Part shown: positions 1 to 8,120 of the stretch, piece by piece
Layout: each line of letters starts with the position of its first letter
Numbering within the stretch: position 1 is the first letter of the stretch
Origin: Streptomyces sp. CG4
GTDB lineage: Bacteria; Actinomycetota; Actinomycetes; Streptomycetales; Streptomycetaceae
Length of the DNA stretch: 64,000 nucleotides
Reading direction: 5' to 3'
Assembly: GCF_041080655.1 (NCBI RefSeq)
Contig: NZ_CP163525.1
Span: 6,882,001-6,946,000 of the forward strand
Program-made: the position numbers and the translations under genes
Notes under the pieces: model-generated
The model's database searches: none
The model's input: the letters and a program-made list of their open reading frames with translations, nothing else
What the model was told of the DNA's origin: nothing

Positions 1-465
1 CTCGATCTGTCGCTCGCCCTCGTCGCCGAGGACTTCGGCGAGGCCGTCGCGCTCCGCGTGGCCCGGCAGCTGGTGATGTACCTGAAGCGACCGGGCGGCC
101 AGAGCCAGTTCAGCGTCCCCATCGAACCCGTCTCCACCACCCGGCGCATGGACGACCTGCGCCGACACATCGCCCAGCACGTCACCGGCCGGCTCACAGT
201 CGCCGACCTCGCCGCCCACGCCCATGTCAGCGAACGCCAGCTGACCCGGCTCTTCCGGACCGAACTGGGGACCACCCCCGCCTCGTACATCGAGTCCGCC
301 CGGGTCGAGGTGGCCCGGGGCCGGCTGGAGACCACCGACGACACCCTCGACCGGGTGGCCTCGGCCTGCGGCTTCCACACGGTCGACACCCTGATCCGCG
401 CCTTCCGCCGGCAGCTGGACACGACCCCGACGGAGTACCGCAGCCGCTTCCGGCACACGGCCTGA
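1..465 (+). CDS. GlxA-family AraC-type transcriptional regulator (3' part)
   Basis: The gene is cut by the left window edge; the frame is open from base 1 with no start. The visible first residues (LVAEDFGEAVALRVAR, then RPGGQSQFS) match the end of the DJ-1/PfpI-like N-terminal domain and the linker of GlxA-type regulators. The rest is an AraC C-terminal DNA-binding domain with two helix-turn-helix units: one around LTVADLAAHAHVSERQLTRL and a second ending in the family signature TPTEYRSRF. Regulators of this family sense unknown small molecules through the PfpI-like domain, which here mostly lies outside the window. The target genes are unknown. It converges on glnA, with a hairpin between them. 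Confidence 0.85.
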   Translation, partial: LDLSLALVAEDFGEAVALRVARQLVMYLKRPGGQSQFSVPIEPVSTTRRMDDLRRHIAQHVTGRLTVADLAAHAHVSERQLTRLFRTELGTTPASYIESARVEVARGRLETTDDTLDRVASACGFHTVDTLIRAFRRQLDTTPTEYRSRFRHTA

Positions 466-489
466 CACACGGCCCCAGGACGCCGAAGA

Positions 490-511
490 CCCCCCGGCAC
501 GAGCCGGGGGG
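490..511. terminator. Hairpin between convergent regulator and glnA
   Basis: A perfect 9-bp stem, CCCCCCGGC / GCCGGGGGG with a 4-nt loop, is followed by CCTTCC on the plus strand. It lies between two converging genes and could terminate both. The T-tract is weak, as is usual in high-GC actinobacteria. Confidence 0.7.
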
Positions 512-548
512 CCTTCCGATCCCAGGGGATCCGACGGTCAGGCGCCTG

Positions 549-1958
549 TCACACGTCGAAGTACAGCTCGAACTCGTGCGGGTGCGGACGCAGCTGGAGC
601 GGCGCGATCTCGTTGGTGCGCTTGAAGTCGATCCACGTCTCAATCAGGTCCGGCGTGAAGACGTCGCCCTGGAGGAGGAACTCGTGGTCGGCCTCGAGCG
701 AGTCGAGGACGGCCGGCAGCGAGGTCGGGACCTGGGCGACGTTCGCGTGCTCCTCGGGAGCCAGCTCGTACAGGTCCTTGTCGATCGGCTCGGCCGGCTC
801 GATCTTGTTCTTGATGCCGTCCAGACCCGCGAGCAGCAGGGCCGAGAAGGCCAGGTACGGGTTGCCGGAGGAGTCGGGCGCGCGGAACTCGACGCGCTTG
901 GCCTTCGGGTTGGAGCCGGTGATCGGGATACGCATGGCCGCGGAGCGGTTGCGCTGCGAGTACACCAGGTTGATCGGCGCCTCGAAGCCCGGCACCAGAC
1001 GGTGGTACGAGTTCACCGTCGGGTTGGTGAAGGCCAGCAGCGACGGGGCGTGCTTGAGGATGCCGCCGATGTAGTAGCGGGCGGTGTCCGACAGACCCGC
1101 GTAACCGGCCTCGTCGTAGAACAGCGGGTCGCCGTTGCTCCACAGCGACTGGTGCACGTGCATGCCCGAGCCGTTGTCACCGAAGATCGGCTTCGGCATG
1201 AAGGTCGCGGTCTTGCCGTTGCGCCAGGCCACGTTCTTCACGATGTACTTGAAGAGCTGCAGGTCGTCGGCGGCCGCGAGCAGCGTGTTGAACTTGTAGT
1301 TGATCTCCGCCTGTCCGGCGGTGCCCACCTCGTGGTGCTGGCGCTCGACCTTCAGGCCGTTCTTCTCCAGCTCCAGGGAGATCTCGGCGCGCAGGTCGGC
1401 GAAGTGGTCGACCGGCGGGACCGGGAAGTAGCCGCCCTTGTAGCGGACCTTGTAACCACGGTTGTCCTCGATGGCGCCGGTGTTCCAGGCGCCCGCCTCG
1501 GAGTCGATGTGGTAGAAGGACTCGTTCGCCGTGGTGGCGAAGCGGACGCTGTCGAAGACGTAGAACTCGGCCTCGGGACCGAAGTACGCGGTGTCCGCGA
1601 TACCGGTCGACGCGAGGTAGGCCTCGGCCTTCTTCGCCACGTTGCGCGGGTCACGGGAGTACTGCTCGCCCGTGATCGGGTCGTGGATGAAGAAGTTGAT
1701 GTTGAGGGTCTTGTCCCGGCGGAACGGGTCCACCCGGGCGGTGGACAGGTCGGCGCGCAGCGCCATGTCGGACTCGTGGATGGCCTGGAAACCGCGGATC
1801 GACGATCCGTCGAAGGCCAGCTCGTCGTCCGGGTCGAACGCCTCAACGGGCACCGTGAAGTGCTGCATGACGCCCGGCAGGTCGCAGAACCGGACGTCGA
1901 CGAACTTGACGTCCTCGTCCGCGATGAACTTCTTGGCCTCGTCGGCGTTCTGGAACAT
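549..1958 (-). CDS. glnA: Type I glutamine synthetase
   Basis: This is the ATP-dependent enzyme that condenses glutamate and ammonia to glutamine, the main cytosolic nitrogen-assimilation step. The protein is 469 residues, the usual length for actinobacterial GlnA. It has the N-terminal beta-grasp domain (DVRFCDLPGVMQHFTVP), the catalytic motifs FGPEAEFYVFD, GDNGSGMHVHQS and NPTVNSYHRLVPG, and the adenylylation-loop tyrosine in KDLYELAPEE. GlnE adenylylation control is therefore possible. The start chosen is the ATG 7 nt after a strong AGGAGG. A longer frame reaches 2027 but its extra residues do not resemble the family. A GlnR-type box lies about 100 bp upstream. Confidence 0.97.
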   Translation of the reverse strand: MFQNADEAKKFIADEDVKFVDVRFCDLPGVMQHFTVPVEAFDPDDELAFDGSSIRGFQAIHESDMALRADLSTARVDPFRRDKTLNINFFIHDPITGEQYSRDPRNVAKKAEAYLASTGIADTAYFGPEAEFYVFDSVRFATTANESFYHIDSEAGAWNTGAIEDNRGYKVRYKGGYFPVPPVDHFADLRAEISLELEKNGLKVERQHHEVGTAGQAEINYKFNTLLAAADDLQLFKYIVKNVAWRNGKTATFMPKPIFGDNGSGMHVHQSLWSNGDPLFYDEAGYAGLSDTARYYIGGILKHAPSLLAFTNPTVNSYHRLVPGFEAPINLVYSQRNRSAAMRIPITGSNPKAKRVEFRAPDSSGNPYLAFSALLLAGLDGIKNKIEPAEPIDKDLYELAPEEHANVAQVPTSLPAVLDSLEADHEFLLQGDVFTPDLIETWIDFKRTNEIAPLQLRPHPHEFELYFDV

Positions 1959-2055
1959 CCAGCTCCTCCTACTCCCGACCGTCCTCGCCGGGGTGGTAGA
2001 TCGTTCGTGCGGCCAGTGCGGTGGCACACGCTGGTCTCGACCCTAGGGACGGGTG

Positions 2056-2093
2056 ATTTCTCGGGCGTGACCCATTTGTTTCGCAGAAGTTAA
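2056..2093 (-). promoter_or_regulatory. Tandem GlnR box upstream of glnA
   Basis: Read on the minus strand, the sequence contains TTAAC-n6-GAAAC-n6-GTCAC-n6-GAAAT. This is the full a1-b1-a2-b2 arrangement of the actinobacterial GlnR consensus (gTnAc-n6-GaAAc repeated), with exact 6-nt spacers. It sits about 100 bp upstream of the glnA start. GlnR control of glnA is established in Streptomyces. The site itself is read directly from the sequence; binding is inferred. Confidence 0.8.
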
Positions 2094-2168
2094 CCGACCA
2101 CGTGTCCACCGTAGCTCCGACACACCCCTCGGCGTAGTGTCCGAAACCGGGCGCAGTACCGTGGACGC

Positions 2169-2636
2169 GTGGACAACAGGCAAGCACTCGGATCGTGGCT
2201 CTCCGGGCCCCGCGCGGCCATGGAAGAGGCCGGTGCGGACTTCGGCTACCGGGGTGAGCAGCTGGGCCTCCCGGAGGAGGGGCCGAACTCCGTCGCCCGC
2301 CCGGGCCGACGGCTCGGCGCGCTCGCGGTGGACTGGGGTCTGAGTGTCCTGATCGCATACGGGCTGATCACCCATGGCTACAGCCCCGCTACCAGCAACT
2401 GGGCCCTCGGCGTCTTCTTCGTCATGAGCGCCCTGACCGTCGGCACGGTCGGCTTCACACCGGGTAAGCGACTGTTCGGCATCCGGGTGGTGGCCCTGCG
2501 GACCGGCACGGTGAGCCCGGTGCGCGCGCTGATCCGTACCGTCCTGCTGTGCCTCGCGATTCCGGCGCTGATCTGGGACCGGGACGGCCGCGGCCTGCAC
2601 GACCGGTTCGCGCAGACCGTCGAAGTACGTATCTGA
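2169..2636 (+). CDS. RDD-family membrane protein
   Basis: A 155-residue protein starting with GTG. Residues 45-155 form an RDD domain: the RPGRRLGALAVDWGLS arginine and aspartate motif, a second hydrophobic segment (WALGVFFVMSALTVGTVGF), the TPGKRLFGIRVV motif, and the terminal DRDGRGLHDRF aspartate motif. Such proteins are small integral membrane proteins of mostly unknown function; a few act in ion transport or membrane stress. It is transcribed away from glnA and shares the intergenic region with the GlnR box. Whether it is nitrogen-regulated cannot be told from the sequence. Confidence 0.85.
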   Translation: MDNRQALGSWLSGPRAAMEEAGADFGYRGEQLGLPEEGPNSVARPGRRLGALAVDWGLSVLIAYGLITHGYSPATSNWALGVFFVMSALTVGTVGFTPGKRLFGIRVVALRTGTVSPVRALIRTVLLCLAIPALIWDRDGRGLHDRFAQTVEVRI

Positions 2637-2739
2637 CCGTTTTCGGCTGCGTGAACGGCCCCGACGTACCCGCACCCGGCAATGGCCCAGATGCCCCCAT
2701 CCGGTTGCCCGGTCAAACAGCCGGCGGCATGGTCGCCGT

Positions 2740-3240
2740 ATGACCGATGCTCAGGATGTGGTGGCGCCCGAGGTGACGCCGGAGGAGTTCCGGGACGCCA
2801 TGGCGCGCTTTCCGTCGGGCGTGGTGGTGGTGACCGCCCGCTGCGCTGACGGCACCCCGCGCGGCTTCACGGCCAGTTCCTTCTGTTCCGTCTCCCTGGA
2901 GCCACCACTGGTCCTGGTCTGCCTCTCGGACGCGGCCGACTCGGCGGCGGTCTTCGCCCGGTGCGACCACTTCGCGGTGAGCGTGCTGGCCCCCGAGCAC
3001 AAGCCGCTGGCCCTGCTGTTCGCCACCAAGGGCGCGGACAAGTTCTCCGACGCCCTGCTCCAGCCGAGCCCCACCGGGCTGCCGACGGTGCAGCAGGCGC
3101 CGGTGCAGCTGGACTGTGCCGCATACGCGCGTTACCCGGCCGGGGATCACACGATCCTGATCGGCCGGGTAACGGGAGTACGGCTGGGCGAGGGCGCCCC
3201 GATGGTCTACTGCGAGCGGGAGTTCCGGACGCTGAACTGA
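2740..3240 (+). CDS. Flavin reductase family protein (FMN-binding split barrel)
   Basis: A 166-residue protein matching the flavin reductase domain family. Characteristic parts are FRDAMARFPSGVVVVTA, GFTASSFCSVSLEPPLVLVCL and the late HTILIGRVTGVRLGEG. Family members reduce FMN or FAD with NAD(P)H, often feeding a two-component monooxygenase. No partner monooxygenase is adjacent, so the acceptor is unknown. It ends only a few bases before the convergent DUF4191 gene. I see no clear terminator between the two. Confidence 0.88.
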   Translation: MTDAQDVVAPEVTPEEFRDAMARFPSGVVVVTARCADGTPRGFTASSFCSVSLEPPLVLVCLSDAADSAAVFARCDHFAVSVLAPEHKPLALLFATKGADKFSDALLQPSPTGLPTVQQAPVQLDCAAYARYPAGDHTILIGRVTGVRLGEGAPMVYCEREFRTLN

Positions 3241-3246
3241 GGAGCC

Positions 3247-3936
3247 TCAGCGACCCTTCGGCATCCGCATGCCCTTGGGCATGGGGCCCTTCGGCAGTGG
3301 CATGTTGCTCATCAGGTCGCCCATGGCGCGCAGCCGGTCGTTGGTGGTCGTCACCTGGGGGCCGGTGAGCACGCGCGGGAACTTCAGCATGGTCGTGCGC
3401 AGCTTCTTCAGCTCGACCTGGCCCTCGCCGGTGCCGACGATCACGTCGTGCACGGGGACGTCCGCGACGATGCGGTTCATCTTCTTCTTCTCGGCGGCCA
3501 GCAGGCTCTTCACCCGGTTCGGGTTGCCCTCGGCGACCAGCACGATGCCGGCCTTCCCGACCGCCCGGTGCACCACGTCCTGGCTGCGGTTCATCGCCAC
3601 CGCCGGAGTCGTCGTCCAGCCCCGGCCGATGTTGTCCAGTACGGCGGCCGCGGCGCCCGGCTGGCCCTCCATCTGGCCGAAGGCGGCGCGCTCGGCTCGC
3701 CGGCCGAACACGATCGCCGCCGCCAGCAGGCCGATCAGCAGGCCGAAGATGCCCAGGTAGACGGGGTGGCCGAGCAGAAAGCCGATCGCGAGAAAGACAG
3801 CGAGGGTGCCGATGCCGACGGCCCCGAGGACAAGACCGATCTTCTTGTCGGCCTTGCGGGTCATCTTGTATGTGAGGGCGATCTGCTTCAGTCGCCCTGC
3901 GTTCGCGGCGTCCGCCGCGGTTTCCTTCCTCGCCAT
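3247..3936 (-). CDS. DUF4191 domain membrane protein
   Basis: A 229-residue conserved actinobacterial protein of unknown function. It starts MARKETAADAANAGRLKQI. Two adjacent membrane segments (around IGLVLGAVGIGTLAVFLAIG and VYLGIFGLLIGLLAAAIVFG) are followed by a cytoplasmic domain ending in a Met/Pro/Lys-rich tail (PLPKGPMPKGMRMPKGR). The family commonly lies beside glnA and the lipA/lipB genes in actinomycetes, as here. The conserved position suggests a housekeeping role but gives no reaction. Confidence 0.85.
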   Translation of the reverse strand: MARKETAADAANAGRLKQIALTYKMTRKADKKIGLVLGAVGIGTLAVFLAIGFLLGHPVYLGIFGLLIGLLAAAIVFGRRAERAAFGQMEGQPGAAAAVLDNIGRGWTTTPAVAMNRSQDVVHRAVGKAGIVLVAEGNPNRVKSLLAAEKKKMNRIVADVPVHDVIVGTGEGQVELKKLRTTMLKFPRVLTGPQVTTTNDRLRAMGDLMSNMPLPKGPMPKGMRMPKGR

Positions 3937-4029
3937 GGCACGAAGTCTACGTGGCCCCGGGAGTGCGGACGACGGCAGTGCCCGGAGGGAAGGAACGGGG
4001 GAAGGGAGGGGTGAGCGACAAGGGGCGGG

Positions 4030-4227
4030 TCAGGAGCGGTCCGCGGCCTGCTCCAGGACACGCTGCGCCTCGACCCGGTCCTTGGCACGCCGGCGGTCCT
4101 CCAGCACGGAGGTCCACGCGTTACGGCGGGCGGTGCGCTGGCCGCCGCTCATGAGCAGGGACTCGACGGCGCGCAGTGCGTCGGTGAAGGACGGGATGGC
4201 GGTGGCGCGTACGGGCGCGGCCTGCAT
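4030..4227 (-). CDS. Small conserved protein, unknown function
   Basis: A 65-residue basic, alanine- and arginine-rich protein (MQAAPVRATAIPSFTDALRA, ending EAQRVLEQAADRS). The start is the ATG preceded by GGGGGACC. The frame extends 18 codons further upstream, but there it runs into the promoter elements. No domain is recognised. It looks soluble and helical. It sits between the DUF4191 gene and lipA on the same strand, and has its own good promoter match upstream. Confidence 0.65.
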   Translation of the reverse strand: MQAAPVRATAIPSFTDALRAVESLLMSGGQRTARRNAWTSVLEDRRRAKDRVEAQRVLEQAADRS

Positions 4228-4287
4228 GATCGAGGTCCCCCCTCGGAGCGGGTGGTGTACGAGGCGTGATACCAGAGTCACTGATTG

Positions 4288-4316
4288 GTGTTACCAGGGC
4301 GTGTCCGACCGGTCAA
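4288..4316 (-). promoter_or_regulatory. Vegetative-type promoter for the small gene at 4030-4227
   Basis: On the minus strand, TTGACC (4311-4316) is followed after exactly 17 nt by TAACAC (4288-4293). This is a good match to the main sigma-factor (HrdB-type) consensus. It lies about 60 bp upstream of the small gene's ATG, in a locally AT-richer stretch. Confidence 0.6.
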
Positions 4317-4353
4317 ACACCAATGAAGCCTTGATACAGAGCACTGAAACGCT

Positions 4354-4404
4354 GACGCGGCCCTGATGTCCGCCCTCATCAGCGAGGACGGTCAGGGCCG
4401 CGTC
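4354..4404. terminator. Large hairpin downstream of lipA
   Basis: A perfect 13-bp inverted repeat, GACGCGGCCCTGA (4354-4366) and TCAGGGCCGCGTC (4392-4404), encloses a 25-nt loop that can pair further (CCCTC / GAGG). It lies about 75 bp beyond the lipA stop and just upstream of the promoter at 4288-4316. A transcription stop for lipA fits best. Confidence 0.6.
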
Positions 4405-4480
4405 GACTCGGCCATTACTGGCCAGTAATTGCTTGTGCGCGAATTCACACGCGCGCGCGTGCCGGGGGCGTACGCCGGTG

Positions 4481-5446
4481 TCACACCGCCTGTGAGGCGA
4501 TGTACGAACCACGCTTCTCGATCGCCATCTGGTAGAGGCGCCCGGCGCGGTACGACGACCGCACCAGCGGGCCCGACATCACACCGGAGAAGCCGATCTG
4601 CTCGGCCTCCTCCTTCAGCTCGACGAACTCGTGCGGCTTCACCCAGCGCTCGACGGGGTGGTGCCGGACGGAGGGGCGCAGGTACTGGGTGATGGTGACC
4701 AGCTCGCAGCCCGCCTCGTGCAGCTGCTTCAGTGCCTCGCCGACCTCCTCGCGGGTCTCGCCCATGCCGAGGATCAGGTTGGACTTGGTCACCAGGCCGA
4801 AGTCGCGGGCCTCGGTGATGACCTTCAGGGAGCGCTCGTAGCGGAAGCCGGGGCGGATCCGCTTGAAGATCCGCGGGACCGTCTCGACGTTGTGCGCGAA
4901 GACCTCGGGCCGGGCGGAGAAGACCTCGGCGAGCTGCTCGGGGATCGCGTTGAAGTCGGGGGCCAGCAGTTCGACCTTCGTACGGCCGCCTTCGCGGTCC
5001 GCGGTCTGCTGGTGGATCTGGCGCACGGTCTCGGCGTACAGCCAGGCGCCGCCGTCCTCCAGGTCGTCGCGGGCGACGCCGGTGATGGTGGCGTAGTTCA
5101 GGTCCATCGTGACCACGGACTCGCCGACGCGGCGCGGCTCGTCGCGGTCGAGGGCCTCGGGCTTGCCGGTGTCGATCTGGCAGAAGTCGCAGCGCCGGGT
5201 GCACTGGTCGCCGCCGATGAGGAAGGTCGCCTCGCGGTCCTCCCAGCACTCGTAGATGTTCGGGCAGCCGGCTTCCTGGCAGACCGTGTGCAGGCCCTCG
5301 CTCTTCACGAGGTTCTGCATCTTCGTGTACTCGGGACCCATTTTCGCCCGGGTCTTGATCCACTCGGGCTTGCGCTCGATGGGGGTCTGGCTGTTGCGGA
5401 CCTCCAGGCGCAGCATCTTGCGTCCGTCGGGTGCGACTGCGGACAC
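4481..5446 (-). CDS. lipA: Lipoyl synthase
   Basis: A radical-SAM enzyme that inserts two sulfurs into protein-bound octanoyl groups to make lipoyl cofactors. The protein is 321 residues. It carries both cluster-binding sets: C56-x4-C61-x5-C67 (the sacrificial auxiliary 4Fe-4S cluster) and C82-x3-C86-x2-C89 (the radical-SAM cluster, CTRRCDFC). The C-terminal RSSYRAG includes the conserved serine cluster ligand. The start is GTG, with AGGGAGC upstream. It lies downstream of lipB on the same strand. Likely clients are the E2 of the 2-oxoacid dehydrogenases (sucB in this window) and the glycine-cleavage H protein. Confidence 0.97.
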   Translation of the reverse strand: MSAVAPDGRKMLRLEVRNSQTPIERKPEWIKTRAKMGPEYTKMQNLVKSEGLHTVCQEAGCPNIYECWEDREATFLIGGDQCTRRCDFCQIDTGKPEALDRDEPRRVGESVVTMDLNYATITGVARDDLEDGGAWLYAETVRQIHQQTADREGGRTKVELLAPDFNAIPEQLAEVFSARPEVFAHNVETVPRIFKRIRPGFRYERSLKVITEARDFGLVTKSNLILGMGETREEVGEALKQLHEAGCELVTITQYLRPSVRHHPVERWVKPHEFVELKEEAEQIGFSGVMSGPLVRSSYRAGRLYQMAIEKRGSYIASQAV

Positions 5447-5503
5447 GACCGGCTCCCTGTGACTTCGATTCTTCGGCGCACCCTAGGGTACGCCCGTACA
5501 AAC

Positions 5504-5545
5504 TGCGCCCTGCCGCTGGAGCCAACCCCGCTGCCGCAGGGCGCA
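5504..5545. terminator. Hairpin between lipB and lipA
   Basis: A perfect 10-bp inverted repeat, TGCGCCCTGC (5504-5513) and GCAGGGCGCA (5536-5545), lies in the 147-bp space between lipB and lipA. It may terminate or attenuate lipB transcripts, giving lipA partly independent expression. There is no T-tract. Confidence 0.5.
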
Positions 5546-5593
5546 TTCCCCGGCAAGGGGGTGCTGGGCGAGGGGCGCGCTACCGGCGCGGCA

Positions 5594-6391
5594 TCAGGCG
5601 GAGGTCTTCTCGATCGCCCGGGGCTTCAGCTCCGCGTTCTCCAGGATGTCCGTCAGGTGCCTCTCGACCACCGGCAGGACCTCCTCGATGGTGACGTCCC
5701 GGCCCAGCTCGCCCGCGAGGGAGGCGACCCCCGCGTCCCGGATGCCGCACGGGATGATCCGGTCGAACCACTTGTTGTCCGGGTTCACGTTCAGGGCGAA
5801 GCCGTGCATCGTGACGCCCTTGGCGACCCGGATGCCGATCGCGGCGATCTTGCGGTCCTCGCGCCGCTGACCCGCGTTGGAGGGGGCGTACTCGGGGCCG
5901 TTGAGCCGGGGGTCGAACTCCTCGTCCTGCAGCCGCGGATCGAAGTCCAGCGACAGCCCGCCGAGTGCGGGCCGCTGCTCGACCGGGTCGCCGAGCACCC
6001 ACACACCGCTGCGGCCCTCGACCCGGGTGGTCTCCAGACTGAAGTCGGCGCAGGTGCGGATGAGCGCCTCTTCGAGGCGCCGTACGTGCGCGACCACGTC
6101 CACCGGGCGCGGGAGCTTCTGGATCGGGTAGCCCACCAGCTGGCCCGGGCCGTGCCAGGTGATCTTGCCGCCGCGGTCCACGTCGACCACCGGGGTGCCG
6201 TCCAGCGGGCGCTCGCTGTCCGCGGTGCGGCGGCCCGCGGTGTACACCGGCGGGTGCTCCAGGAGGATCACGGTGTCCGGGACCTCGTCCGCGAACCGGG
6301 CCGCGTGCACCCGGCGCTGCTCGTCCCAGGCCTCCTGGTAATCGACGGCATCCGCACCGAATCCCATGCGGACGAACCGCAACTCACTCAC
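5594..6391 (-). CDS. lipB: Lipoyl(octanoyl) transferase
   Basis: Transfers octanoyl groups from acyl carrier protein to lipoyl domains, the step before LipA. The protein is 265 residues. Motifs: LLEHPPVYTAGRRT, RGGKITWHGPGQLVGYPI, KIAAIGIRVAKGVTMHGFAL and the catalytic cysteine in IIPCGI. The chosen GTG start (giving VSELRFVRMGFGAD) lies 11 nt after GGGAGG. A longer frame reaches 6454 but has no better ribosome-binding site. It precedes lipA on the same strand; the pair forms the de novo lipoate pathway. Confidence 0.96.
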   Translation of the reverse strand: MSELRFVRMGFGADAVDYQEAWDEQRRVHAARFADEVPDTVILLEHPPVYTAGRRTADSERPLDGTPVVDVDRGGKITWHGPGQLVGYPIQKLPRPVDVVAHVRRLEEALIRTCADFSLETTRVEGRSGVWVLGDPVEQRPALGGLSLDFDPRLQDEEFDPRLNGPEYAPSNAGQRREDRKIAAIGIRVAKGVTMHGFALNVNPDNKWFDRIIPCGIRDAGVASLAGELGRDVTIEEVLPVVERHLTDILENAELKPRAIEKTSA

Positions 6392-6638
6392 GGCAAGCGC
6401 CTCCCTCAGCGACCGAGCAATCGGTGTGTCAGGCACGTAAAGCGCCCACGCCACTGTACGTCCGACCGGTGTGCGTCAGCCCTGCGGGCGTTTCTCACAC
6501 GATCGGATGAATGCCTGACGGAAGGTGTGATCGCCTCCTCACTCTCCGCTACATTCGCGCCGTTCGTGAGGCCAAAAGGGCTGCTCAACGGAAAGCCGGG
6601 CACTTCAGGGGCCCGGAAGGCAGGAGACCGCACCGCAG

Positions 6639-8108
6639 ATGACGGATCGACCCGCGCAGCGCACCCCCAACCGCCAACTCGCCGCGCTCATCGCAGAAGC
6701 GGGGTTCTCCAACGCGGGTCTGGCCCGTCGCGTCGACCAGCTCGGCCTGGAGCACGGCCTGGACCTCAGATACGACAAGACGTCGGTCACCCGCTGGCTG
6801 CGCGGACAGCAGCCGCGGGGTACGACGCCCGCCCTCATCGCCGAGGTCTTCACCCGGCGCCTCGGGCGCAGGCTCACGGCCCAGGACCTCGGCCTTGACG
6901 CGTGCGCGCCGGTGTACGCCGGGCTGGAGTTCGCGGCCACCCCCGAGGAGGCCGTCGACATCGTCAGCGGGCTGTGGCGCAAGGACTCCGGCAGCCACGC
7001 CGAACTGCGCAAGATCGCGTTCACCCCGGCGGGGCTCGTGGTGCCCAGCCGGGACTGGCTGATCGGCAAGCCCGACGACAAGGTGGCCCGCGAACCGGCG
7101 GCCCGCGTGCCCCCGCAGAGCCGCCCGGCCCCCGCCAAGCCCCCGGGCCGGCAGGTGCTGGTGATCCCGCCCCGGGCGCGCGGGCAGGCCGAGCGCGCCC
7201 CCGGCCACCGGGTCACCAACGGCGACATCAACGCGCTGCGCTCGGTCGGTGAGCTGTTCCGCACCCTCGACGACCGCTTCGGCGGCGGCCACGCCCGGCA
7301 GGCCCTGGTGCGCTATCTGGAGCACGAGTGCGAGCCGATGCTCCGCGGCAGCTACGACGAGCAGTCCGGCCGCCGGCTGTTCGGCGCCGCGGCCGACCTG
7401 ACCCGGCTCGCGGGCTGGACGTCGTACGACATCGCCGCGCACGGACTCGCCCAGCGGTACTTCGTGCAGGCCCTGCGGCTGGCCCAGGCGGCCGGTGACC
7501 GGGCGTACGGCTCCTATGTGCTGGTCACCATGAGCCGTCAGGCCGTCTATCTCGGCCACGGCCGGGAGGCCATGCAGCTGGCCCGGGTCGCCCAGCAGGG
7601 CATGGGGACCGCGGGCCCGCCGGTGGTGCAGGCGCTGCTGCACGCCTGCGAGGCGCGAGCGCACGGCGTGCTCGGTGAGGTGCGGGCGTGCACGGCGGCG
7701 CTCGTACGGGCCGAGCGCGCCCTGGAGGCGGCCCGGCCCGGGGACGAGGTGCCGTACTGGGCCAAGTTCTTCGACGAGGCGCAGCTCGCGGACGAGTTCG
7801 GGCACTGCCACCGGGATCTGCAGCAGTTCCGGGCGGCCGCCCAGCACGCCGAGCGCTCGCTCCAGCTCCGCGCGCCCGCCCACGCCCGCAGCCGGCTCTT
7901 CTGCCGGGTCGTCCTCGCCACGGCCCGCCTCGGTCTCGGCGAACTGGACCAGGCCTGCGCACTGGCCGCGGAGGCCGCCGGGCAGGCCGCCGAGATGCGG
8001 AGCGCTCGCGCGATCGAGTACGTGCGGGACTTCGAACGCCGACTGGAGCCGTATCGCGACGCGGCACCGGTGAGGGGGTACCGGGAGAAGGTGGCGGCGT
8101 TGGGCTAG
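6639..8108 (+). CDS. NsdA-like helix-turn-helix/TPR regulator
   Basis: A 489-residue protein. The first 80 residues resemble a Cro/CI-type helix-turn-helix (LAALIAEAGFSNAGLARRVD, then YDKTSVTRWLRG). A long region of helical repeats follows (residues about 200-480), rich in Ala/Leu/Arg and TPR-like (QALRLAQAAGDRAYGSYVLV). This architecture is that of the Streptomyces NsdA family, whose founder represses antibiotic production and sporulation. This gene is likely a paralogue, so its targets are unknown. ATG start with AGGAGA upstream. It is transcribed divergently from lipB. Confidence 0.75.
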   Translation: MTDRPAQRTPNRQLAALIAEAGFSNAGLARRVDQLGLEHGLDLRYDKTSVTRWLRGQQPRGTTPALIAEVFTRRLGRRLTAQDLGLDACAPVYAGLEFAATPEEAVDIVSGLWRKDSGSHAELRKIAFTPAGLVVPSRDWLIGKPDDKVAREPAARVPPQSRPAPAKPPGRQVLVIPPRARGQAERAPGHRVTNGDINALRSVGELFRTLDDRFGGGHARQALVRYLEHECEPMLRGSYDEQSGRRLFGAAADLTRLAGWTSYDIAAHGLAQRYFVQALRLAQAAGDRAYGSYVLVTMSRQAVYLGHGREAMQLARVAQQGMGTAGPPVVQALLHACEARAHGVLGEVRACTAALVRAERALEAARPGDEVPYWAKFFDEAQLADEFGHCHRDLQQFRAAAQHAERSLQLRAPAHARSRLFCRVVLATARLGLGELDQACALAAEAAGQAAEMRSARAIEYVRDFERRLEPYRDAAPVRGYREKVAALG

Positions 8109-8120
8109 TTCACCTCGGGG

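Noticed and set aside
576..2093. Long plus-strand open frame opposite glnA (505 codons)
   Set aside because: It is the antisense shadow of glnA produced by GC-biased codons. Its product is low-complexity (Arg/Val/Gly/Leu) and has no family resemblance or ribosome-binding site.
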